In this document: positions 6,079-10,726 of the stretch, in pieces
Layout of the letters: each line of letters begins with the position of its first letter
Position numbering within the stretch: the stretch's first letter is position 1
Source of the DNA: Chloroflexi bacterium RBG_16_64_43
GTDB lineage: Bacteria > Chloroflexota > Anaerolineae > Anaerolineales > RBG-16-64-43
Direction: 5' to 3'
NCBI GenBank assembly: GCA_001796965.1
Contig: MGOA01000147.1
Coordinates: 1-10,726, forward strand
Length of the DNA: 10,726 bases
Made by a program: the position numbers and the translations under genes
Notes under the pieces: generated by a model
What the model was told of the DNA's origin: nothing
The model's database searches: none
Seen by the model: the letters and a program-made list of their open reading frames with translations, nothing else

Positions 6079-7299
6079 TCAGTCGGGTGGTTCGGCTCCC
6101 TCGAGTGCATGCAGCGCTGCAGGGGTTGTTATGAATAGCAGCAGGGGCATCACGATCGCATTGGCGAGACACCATGCGCACACGGCGTGGAGCACGAAGA
6201 TTTCGACGTAGGTAAGGTAGATAGAGAACAAGACCCCAAAAAGCGCGGCCGCGAACACGAGCAGCGGCATGATCCGGGCTAACGCGTCGTGTCTGAAGCG
6301 GGGCCAGCCCCAACCGGCCAACATTGCCAGGTAACCGGCCAAGCCGAAGAGGCCCATGGGTATGACGCCGAACAGCTTGCCGTAGCGGCTCGATTGGACG
6401 GCGTTACAGTCGCCAATCGGCCCGCAAAAGGCCTCGACGCGTGCGAGTTCGACGTAAGACAAGTAGCCCGCGATGATGAGCCCGATGCCGATGAGCAGCG
6501 GGACGGGCCAGGTCCGGCCGCCAGCAGACGCGGCAATACCCGGAAGCGGGCCACCGAGGAAGGCGTAGAGGGTGTAGAGCACGGAGGCCGCGAGCAGAAC
6601 CATCACCGCCCAGGCAACCGCAAATCCAAGGCTACTCGAGGCTGAGGTATCACCGCCCACTGGTAGGGGTGTCGGAGAAGGTGCTGCGCTGGCCATCGCT
6701 GTCTGTTGGGCGACGCCGTCTGCATCTGCGCGCGCTGGAGCCAGGTCGGCCAAGCAGGTCAGTTCTGGAAAGTCGATGCCGCCCGCGGCTAGCCCGGCAT
6801 CGATGATGCCCGGGAACTGATCGGGTATTTCCCCGGATCCGATGAGGGCCGATCGCCCGACGATGAGGAAGGGCACAGCCACCTTCTCCTTGGCCACACT
6901 CAACTCATCCGCGGCCTGGAAGAAGCAGTCGACCGAAGCTTGGTCCGTGAGTTGCATGAGCAGGATCTGCAGCTGCTGACCATAACTCGATTGCAGCGGT
7001 GGCAAGACGCTATTTATCACTTCTTCGCATTGGCCGCATCCCTCCATCCAAAACATGACCGCATGCACAACCGCAGGGGCGGTGGCGGTGTCAGAGCGCG
7101 ACGAGGAGGGGCCGAGCTCGGCCGGGTGACCTTCCCTGTGCGTTTGGGTTGCGCGGCTGAATGCGCTTGAGGCGAGAAGCCCGAGAAGCGCGACAAGCGC
7201 CATCATCGATCTTGCGCGTGCGGGCCGTTGTGTACTTCGGTCTTCGCTCATCGCGCGAGCGGGCCGGTGTGTATTTGCGGTCGATGGTCGCGTTGGCAT
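6079..7299 (-). CDS. VKOR-family disulfide oxidoreductase with an N-terminal thioredoxin-like domain
   Basis: A predicted 406-residue membrane protein. An N-terminal hydrophobic segment (about 32-47) is followed by a thioredoxin-like domain with GCGQCEE (Cys88, Cys91) and the cis-Pro segment VAVPFLIVG (Pro143). A Pro/Ser-rich linker leads to a VKOR domain of five predicted helices (about 224-248, 264-285, 310-332, 345-370, 374-393). VKOR hallmarks are loop cysteines 292 and 298 (FCGPIGDCNAVQSSRYG) and the quinone-side CAWC (374-377). By family knowledge it would oxidise a partner thioredoxin domain and pass electrons to quinone, doing the job of DsbB and DsbA in one chain. ATG 7299 has AGGA 6 nt upstream; ATG 7251 and 7206 lack good sites but remain possible. 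An extended -10 lies upstream. Confidence 0.88.
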   Translation of the reverse strand: MPTRPSTANTHRPARAMSEDRSTQRPARARSMMALVALLGLLASSAFSRATQTHREGHPAELGPSSSRSDTATAPAVVHAVMFWMEGCGQCEEVINSVLPPLQSSYGQQLQILLMQLTDQASVDCFFQAADELSVAKEKVAVPFLIVGRSALIGSGEIPDQFPGIIDAGLAAGGIDFPELTCLADLAPARADADGVAQQTAMASAAPSPTPLPVGGDTSASSSLGFAVAWAVMVLLAASVLYTLYAFLGGPLPGIAASAGGRTWPVPLLIGIGLIIAGYLSYVELARVEAFCGPIGDCNAVQSSRYGKLFGVIPMGLFGLAGYLAMLAGWGWPRFRHDALARIMPLLVFAAALFGVLFSIYLTYVEIFVLHAVCAWCLANAIVMPLLLFITTPAALHALEGAEPPD

Positions 7300-7346
7300 G
7301 TCAATCCTGGGAGCGCAAGGCTTCTGACGTTCGTGGACTCGCCGGG

Positions 7347-7373
7347 GCCGGGAGCGGAGTTGTGCCTCCCGGC
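7347..7373. promoter_or_regulatory. Inverted repeat in the VKOR leader
   Basis: GCCGGGAG (7347-7354) and CTCCCGGC (7366-7373) form a perfect 8-bp stem around an 11-nt loop, within the roughly 90-nt leader between the predicted start and ATG of the VKOR fusion. It may be an mRNA hairpin or a protein site. It is not followed by a T-run. Confidence 0.35.
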
Positions 7374-7398
7374 AACGTACCTGCGATAGGCACCCGCA

Positions 7399-7407
7399 AT
7401 CATAGCA
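7399..7407 (-). promoter_or_regulatory. Extended -10 promoter upstream of the VKOR gene
   Basis: On the minus strand TGC-TATGAT (7407-7399) is an extended -10 element with 5 of 6 bases matching TATAAT. The -35 region is poor, as is common for extended -10 promoters. The predicted start near 7392 would give the VKOR gene its own transcript in the 183-bp gap after the zinc-ribbon gene. Confidence 0.45.
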
Positions 7408-7482
7408 TGAGGACCCCCACTCCCGTCCAGCGGACACGCGCAGGAGAGCGTTGCATGCGCATCAACGCCGCGCGCAGAGACC

Positions 7483-7707
7483 TCAGCCACTTGCCGGGGA
7501 AGTGGCGCAAGCCACACAGGTTGTGGTCTCGCGATTGGTCCAGTAGACGAGGCCGCATAGAGGACATGTGACGCGCCGCAGGTCGTTCAGTTTGACAGCG
7601 GGCCGCGGGCGTAGAGCTGCCGGCAGTTCGCCATACGGGTCGCGGCAGCACCTCGCGCCGTCGGGCGCAGGTGGAAGGAGGCGGGAATCGTCGCTGGTGT
7701 CCGACAC
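7483..7707 (-). CDS. Zinc-ribbon microprotein of unknown function
   Basis: A 74-residue protein starting at GTG 7707. The N-terminal half is polar and Pro-rich and contains a Cys-Cys pair (20-21). The C-terminal half has CPLCG (48-52) and CVAC (64-67), a four-cysteine zinc-ribbon or rubredoxin-like knuckle with 12 residues between the pairs. AAGGTGA (7717-7711) lies just before the GTG and decides the start. The gene begins 11 bp after the acr3 stop, and the Shine-Dalgarno sits in that gap, so it belongs to the ars transcript. It could bind zinc, iron or a soft metalloid; nothing in the sequence chooses between them. I know no named family for it. Confidence 0.65.
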   Translation of the reverse strand: MSDTSDDSRLLPPAPDGARCCRDPYGELPAALRPRPAVKLNDLRRVTCPLCGLVYWTNRETTTCVACATSPASG

Positions 7708-7718
7708 GGGTCACCTTC

Positions 7719-8828
7719 TCATTGAGGCTGCCGCTGACCGGTCAACGATCGAGACGCATCGCCGAAGAACCTCTGGCGGAGGGCAAACGCGACGTTGACC
7801 AGGGCGATCATTACCGGCACTTCGATAAGCGGCCCGATGACCGCCGCAAAGGCGGCGCCGGAGTTGAGACCGAACACGGCGATGGCCACGGCGATGGCGA
7901 GTTCGAAGTTGTTGCTGGCGGCGGTGAAGGCCAGGGTTACGGTCTTGGGGTACGTGGCCTTGAGGCGGGTGCCCATCCAGAAGCTGATCAGGAACATGAC
8001 CACAAAGTAGATGACGAGCGGGAGGGCGATGCGCACGACATCCATCGGCAGTGAGACGATGAGCCCGCCCTTCAGGCTGAACATGACGACAATCGTAAAC
8101 AGCAAAGCAGCCAGGGTCAGCGGGCTGATGCGCGGGATGAACTCCTTCTCGTACCAGGCGGAGCCTTTGGATCGGATGAGAACCCAGCGCGAAACGAAAC
8201 CTGCAAGAAACGGGACGCCGAGGTAGATGAAGACGCTGCGGGCGATCTCGCCGATGGTGATGTGCACGGCGCTGCCCTGCAGGCCGAACCACGTGGGGAG
8301 CAGGGTTATGAAGAAGAATGCGTAGAGGCTGTAGAAGAATACCTGGAAGAGGCTGTTGAGGGCCACCAGCCCAGCCGCGTACTCGCTGTCGCCATGGGCC
8401 AGTTCATTCCACACGATGACCATGGCGATGCATCGCGCCAAGCCGATGAGGATCAGCCCGGCCATGTATTGTGGATACCCGCGGAGAAAAAGGATGGCCA
8501 GGGCGAACATTAGCAGCGGGCCAATGATCCAGTTCTGTACGAGCGAGAAGCTCAAGATCTTCCAGTCGCGGAATACCTCGCGCAGCTCCTCGTAATGAAC
8601 CTTCGCGAGGGGCGGATACATCATGAGGATCAGGCCGACGGCAATTGGAATGTTGGTCGTGCCCGCCGTGACCGTGCGGTTAAAGGCGCTCACGGCCTGC
8701 GGGAAGAAATAGCCTAGACCGACGCCGATGGCCATGGCCAGGAAGATCCACAGGGTCAGTAAGCGATCGCCTGTTCCGAGGCGCCGGTGCGATACAGACG
8801 GAGTGTGGCGGAGGACGTCGGTATGCAT
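7719..8828 (-). CDS. acr3: Acr3-family arsenite efflux permease
   Basis: A 369-residue polytopic membrane protein (about ten hydrophobic segments) of the BASS-superfamily Acr3 type, which exports arsenite using the proton motive force. The Acr3 signature GLARCIAMVIVWNELAHGD (129-147) contains Cys133, the conserved residue required for transport in characterised Acr3 proteins. FTAASNNFELAIAVAIAVFG (301-320) with Glu309 and GPLIEVPVM (332-340) complete the family pattern. I chose ATG 8828 because GGAGG lies 9 nt upstream; the earlier ATG 8849 would sit inside the preceding gene. Only 1 bp separates this start from the stop of the thioredoxin-like gene, so the two are surely co-translated. It replaces ArsB; no ArsA ATPase is present. 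Confidence 0.95.
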   Translation of the reverse strand: MHTDVLRHTPSVSHRRLGTGDRLLTLWIFLAMAIGVGLGYFFPQAVSAFNRTVTAGTTNIPIAVGLILMMYPPLAKVHYEELREVFRDWKILSFSLVQNWIIGPLLMFALAILFLRGYPQYMAGLILIGLARCIAMVIVWNELAHGDSEYAAGLVALNSLFQVFFYSLYAFFFITLLPTWFGLQGSAVHITIGEIARSVFIYLGVPFLAGFVSRWVLIRSKGSAWYEKEFIPRISPLTLAALLFTIVVMFSLKGGLIVSLPMDVVRIALPLVIYFVVMFLISFWMGTRLKATYPKTVTLAFTAASNNFELAIAVAIAVFGLNSGAAFAAVIGPLIEVPVMIALVNVAFALRQRFFGDASRSLTGQRQPQ

Positions 8829-8829
8829 G

Positions 8830-9081
8830 CTAGGCAGCCTCCATTGCATCGGCGGGCCAGATGCCGACCTCGGCCGCTGAGGCTACTCGCCCGGAGCACA
8901 CGACCTTTTTATTGATCTCCAGACCCGGTGTGGAAAGGAGGTTGGCCTTCAGCCTCTCTTCCATCTGGGTATTCTTAGCGATGTTGGCTTCGGTGCACAG
9001 CGCCAGCACAGCTTGCTGGGCGATCACCTGCACCTCCTTGCAGTCGGCACATGCGGGCCTTGGCACGTTGATGTCGAGCAT
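8830..9081 (-). CDS. Small thioredoxin-like CxxC protein of the ars operon
   Basis: An 83-residue redox protein of the short thioredoxin family (thioredoxin_3, MTH895-like). CADC (11-14) follows the first strand, the cis-Pro loop is STPGLEIN (50-57, Pro52), and a C-terminal SGRVASAAEV (63-72) is characteristic. Two further cysteines, 29 and 62, are unusual additions. Perfect AAGGAGG lies 4 nt before ATG 9081; upstream in-frame ATGs are in the intergenic region and poorly supported. It sits between arsR and acr3 and touches acr3 (1 bp gap). That placement suggests either a reductant for an arsenate reductase or a thiol carrier handing As(III) to Acr3, as ArsD does for ArsA. The latter is inference. 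Confidence 0.85.
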   Translation of the reverse strand: MLDINVPRPACADCKEVQVIAQQAVLALCTEANIAKNTQMEERLKANLLSTPGLEINKKVVCSGRVASAAEVGIWPADAMEAA

Positions 9082-9143
9082 GAGGCCTCCTTGGGGCGGC
9101 GAATGGAGGACCATTTCCCATGGCGATGCAGAAGGGACGGCAG

Positions 9144-9536
9144 TCATGGGCTGCTCGCCTTGGGTCCTGGCTGGCAGCGCGGGCATGTGCAGCGTCCGCG
9201 GGAGGGCATCAGGCGGAGCCGTGGCGCGCGGCGTGCGTTGGCGCCAGCCGCGCCGATCGCCAGGGGACGCAGGTTGTCGAGCGCCTCGAGCAAGTGGGGT
9301 TGAGCAATGCGGTAATAGACGCGCAGCCCCTCCTTGCGGGTGCGGACGAGGTTGGCAGCGCGCAGGGCCATGAGGTGCTGGGAGATGGCGGCCTGACGTT
9401 CACCAAGCACGGCCTGGATGTGGCAGACGCAAACCTCGCCTGAGCGCAGGAGCTGCAAGATGTAGAGACGAGCAGGGTGCGCCAGGGTGCGCAGGAGGTG
9501 GGCCTGCACTTCCAGGGTTAGGTTTCCGTGGTCCAT
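9144..9536 (-). CDS. arsR: ArsR/SmtB-family metalloregulator with a cysteine-rich tail
   Basis: A 130-residue winged-helix repressor. The domain covers about residues 9-100: LAHPARLYILQLL (18-30), then GEVCVCHIQ (33-41), whose Cys36-x-Cys38 matches the As(III)-sensing pair of classical ArsR (ELCVCDL). The recognition helix is RQAAISQHLMALR (47-59), and GLRVYYRI lies in the wing. The tail carries CTCPRC (Cys116, 118, 121), which classical ArsR lacks and which may add metal ligands. GAGG sits 6 nt before ATG 9536. It is the first gene of the ars unit. A dyad over the predicted promoter start (9549-9570) is the obvious operator, giving autorepression released by arsenite. Confidence 0.93.
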   Translation of the reverse strand: MDHGNLTLEVQAHLLRTLAHPARLYILQLLRSGEVCVCHIQAVLGERQAAISQHLMALRAANLVRTRKEGLRVYYRIAQPHLLEALDNLRPLAIGAAGANARRAPRLRLMPSRGRCTCPRCQPGPKASSP

Positions 9537-9548
9537 TGGAACCTCAAA

Positions 9549-9570
9549 TCACATTCGCGGATGTGAATGT
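9549..9570. promoter_or_regulatory. Probable ArsR operator
   Basis: TCACATTCGCGGATGTGA (9549-9566) is an 18-bp palindrome with one mismatched pair. An overlapping inverted repeat, ACATTC (9551-9556) with GAATGT (9565-9570), shares it. It lies directly downstream of the arsR -10 and covers the predicted start site, where a bound ArsR dimer would block transcription. Confidence 0.6.
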
Positions 9571-9599
9571 AGTCTATGCCTCTCGATCGACGATGGCAG
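9571..9599 (-). promoter_or_regulatory. Candidate arsR promoter
   Basis: On the minus strand CTGCCA (9599-9594) and TAGACT (9576-9571) are separated by 17 bp, each matching 4 of 6 consensus bases. The predicted start near 9564 falls inside the operator dyad. The match is modest, but position and operator overlap support it. Confidence 0.45.
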
Positions 9600-9608
9600 T
9601 GTCCCTCG

Positions 9609-9638
9609 TCACATCGCCTACTGTGAGCATGTTCACAG
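9609..9638. promoter_or_regulatory. Second TCACA-N8-TGTGA site overlapping a CRP/FNR-like dyad
   Basis: TCACA (9609-9613) and TGTGA (9622-9626) are 8 bp apart, the same form as the arsR operator and exactly 60 bp from it. The TGTGA is shared with a perfect dyad, CTGTGA (9621-9626), GCATGT, TCACAG (9633-9638), which has the CRP/FNR-family layout TGTGA-N6-TCACA. It may bind a second ArsR dimer, a CRP/FNR-type activator, or either in competition. Confidence 0.5.
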
Positions 9639-9685
9639 GTGGCTCCAAGGGCCATCTGGAATTCGGTGGACTCAAATCGGAATTG

Positions 9686-9722
9686 GGGTGACGGGTGACG
9701 CGCGCAAAGGGTGACTTTGCGC
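9686..9722. repeat. GGGTGAC repeats with an overlapping inverted repeat
   Basis: GGGTGAC occurs at 9686-9692 and 9693-9699 in direct tandem and again at 9709-9715. The third copy overlaps a perfect inverted repeat, GCGCAAAG (9702-9709), GGTGA, CTTTGCGC (9715-9722). This lies 70-110 bp upstream of the DUF166 start and looks like a regulator-binding region for that gene. I could not find a convincing -35/-10 pair beside it. Confidence 0.45.
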
Positions 9723-9793
9723 ACTAACCTGGCTAGGAAGGGCGATTTATCGTTATTTGAAGGGTTTGACAGGCCCATCCTGTGGAGAGGCAG

Positions 9794-10588
9794 ATGGCGC
9801 TATCGACGCCGACGGAGGGGCAGCGACCACTGGTCATTTTGGCCGTCACCCAGGGGCTTTGGGGTGAACGGATAGCTGAGAACATCCAGCGCCATGCACC
9901 GCCTCATTGGACAGTCCATACTTGGTCCGCTCCGCGCACCATCCCGCCCGTTGTCGACGACCCCGAAGAATACATAAATGGTCCTATTCCAAGAGCCGAC
10001 CTGCTCGTGGCGCTGGGAGACACCCCTGGCCTGGCGCAACTGATTCCCGACGTTGCGCGGCTATGCGGATGCGCGTCGGTGCTCGCGCCAGTCGACCGCA
10101 GCGAGGCGCTGCCTCAAGGCTTGGTCGAGCAATTGCGCGGGTGGTTGGAGGCAATGGGCGTCCGATCGGTTTTCCCCCGCCCGTTGTGCACTCTCGGGGA
10201 AGAGACGATCAACCGCTGGCCGATCGTCGAACGCTACGACGACCCATTGGTACGTGAGTTCGCTCGTTGGTTCGGGCAGCCGAAGCTGGCGCTGACTGTC
10301 GAGGACATGGTTGTGACGCGCGTCGAAGTCACCCGAGACTCGGCATGCGGCTGTGCGCGCTTCGTGGCCGAGGGCCTGAAGGGCGTTCGCGCGGAGGAAG
10401 CCGTCGACGCCGCCGGAATGTTGCACCACCACTTTCCGTGCTTGGCCAGCATGAACATTGATAAGGACTATCGCGACACACTGATGCACGTTTCGGGCAA
10501 TTGCCTGAAAGAGGAAGTAGCTCAGGCGGTTGCGGCGTACGTGCCCACCCAGTATCTGCGCCCCGCCGGCCATGTAGATGAGGCCTGA
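9794..10588 (+). CDS. DUF166 family protein
   Basis: A 264-residue member of DUF166 (PF02593), a family common in methanogens and some anaerobic bacteria and sometimes labelled thymidylate synthase without good proof. I recognise it by LVILAVTQGLWGERIAENI near the N-terminus, the PPVVDDPEEYI stretch, ADLLVALGDTPGLAQLIPDVA, then DSACGCARFVAEGL, a GMLHHHFPCLASM segment and DTLMHVSGNCLKEEV near the end. The conserved Cys and His in these last blocks suggest a metal or cofactor site, but no reaction is established. ATG 9794 is preferred because GGAG sits 6 nt upstream. A GTG at 9782 would add four residues. It is divergent from arsR and 53 bp upstream of the CODH-like start. Confidence 0.8.
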   Translation: MALSTPTEGQRPLVILAVTQGLWGERIAENIQRHAPPHWTVHTWSAPRTIPPVVDDPEEYINGPIPRADLLVALGDTPGLAQLIPDVARLCGCASVLAPVDRSEALPQGLVEQLRGWLEAMGVRSVFPRPLCTLGEETINRWPIVERYDDPLVREFARWFGQPKLALTVEDMVVTRVEVTRDSACGCARFVAEGLKGVRAEEAVDAAGMLHHHFPCLASMNIDKDYRDTLMHVSGNCLKEEVAQAVAAYVPTQYLRPAGHVDEA

Positions 10589-10641
10589 GCGCGGGGCCGA
10601 CCCGTCCACGACTCAATTCGGCATGGTTTGGAGGAGAAACT

Positions 10642-10726
10642 ATGGCTAAGCTGCGATCCGCTGAAGAGCGTTCCCGCGACCCCGCGGCCCGGGAGATGCT
10701 GGCACGCGCGGCAGAGTTGGGCATCC
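10642..10726 (+). CDS. Possible anaerobic CO dehydrogenase catalytic subunit, N-terminus only
   Basis: Only the first 28 codons are inside the window. GGAGGAG (10630-10636) precedes ATG 10642 at 5 nt, so the start is firm. The sequence ERSRDPAAREMLARAAELGI resembles the N-terminal helix of Ni-CO dehydrogenases (CooS/AcsA), which commonly reads R-S/T-x-D-P-A-x-x-E-M-L-x-x-A-x-x-x-G-I before the first iron-sulfur cysteines. Those cysteines would lie just beyond the window edge, so the call rests on a short stretch. It is 53 bp downstream of the DUF166 gene with no terminator between, suggesting one operon. Confidence 0.5.
   Translation, partial: MAKLRSAEERSRDPAAREMLARAAELGI

Noticed and set aside
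7300..7437. Extension of the VKOR fusion to a start at 7437
   Set aside because: It would include the extended -10 element and leader hairpin, and the added residues are Arg/Cys-rich without a Shine-Dalgarno.
9082..9186. Extension of the thioredoxin-like protein to a start at 9186
   Set aside because: The extra 35 residues overlap the end of arsR and precede a perfect AAGGAGG at ATG 9081; the family begins at the first beta strand just after that ATG.
9731..9743. GG...GC pair resembling a sigma54 promoter
   Set aside because: The GG and GC are 9 bp apart rather than 10, and the flanking bases do not match TGGCAC-N5-TTGC.
9766..9771. Perfect TTGACA hexamer upstream of the DUF166 gene
   Set aside because: A -10 at 17 bp would fall on the start codon and reads GGCAGA/GCAGAT there, so it cannot be the promoter of this gene unless the leader is absent.
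1..10726. CRISPR arrays, tRNA or rRNA genes, transposases, insertion-sequence ends
   Set aside because: I found no regularly spaced repeats, cloverleaf-like sequence, transposase motif or paired terminal repeats with target duplications.

Overview
The window is bacterial: Shine-Dalgarno sites precede most genes, there is a lipobox-type lipoprotein, and gene density is high in G+C-rich DNA. The gene set suggests an anaerobic or microaerobic environmental bacterium: NrfHA ammonifying nitrite reductase, an Acr3 arsenite efflux cluster, a VKOR-type disulfide oxidase, an AMMECR1-family protein, a DUF166 protein and what looks like the first codons of a Ni-CO dehydrogenase. This mix fits some Chloroflexota (for example Anaerolineae or Dehalococcoidia relatives), but that placement is inference from content, not a phylogenetic result.

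Layout. Positions 1-1179 (minus) hold a tightly packed trio read right to left: a two-helix membrane protein, an alpha/beta-hydrolase esterase whose start overlaps it by 8 nt, and a lipoprotein cut by the window edge. A 410-bp divergent spacer follows, ending in a good sigma70-type promoter for two plus-strand genes (1590-2701): a flavin-reductase-like FMN protein and an AmmeMemoRadiSam protein A (AMMECR1). A perfect 12-bp dyad at 2726-2752 separates them from a converging M29 aminopeptidase (2793-3896).

From 9536 down to 2793 all genes lie on the minus strand. In transcription order they are arsR, a small CxxC thioredoxin-like protein, acr3, a zinc-ribbon microprotein, an N-terminal-thioredoxin/VKOR fusion, nrfH, nrfA and the aminopeptidase. 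The spacing implies an arsR-trx-acr3-zinc-ribbon unit, then separately promoted VKOR and nrfHA units; candidate -10 elements are visible before VKOR (7399-7407), nrfH (5962-5990) and, more weakly, the aminopeptidase (3984-3989).

The 257-bp spacer between arsR and the divergent DUF166 gene (9537-9793) is rich in regulatory sequence. It holds a promoter with an 18-bp near-palindrome over the predicted start site, a second site of the same TCACA-N8-TGTGA form exactly 60 bp away, an overlapping perfect CRP/FNR-like dyad, three GGGTGAC copies and an 8-bp inverted repeat. To the right lie the DUF166 protein and 28 codons resembling the N-terminus of anaerobic CO dehydrogenase (CooS/AcsA).

How the parts may work together (inference): ArsR would control Acr3 efflux of arsenite and the thioredoxin-like partner. 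The VKOR fusion would make disulfides in extracytoplasmic proteins, and NrfHA would reduce nitrite to ammonium outside the membrane with quinol electrons. I see no wholly unknown multi-gene defence or mobile system. The most unusual items are the ars/thiol-redox/nrf neighbourhood, the operator array, the ArsR cysteine tail and the DUF166-CODH pairing.
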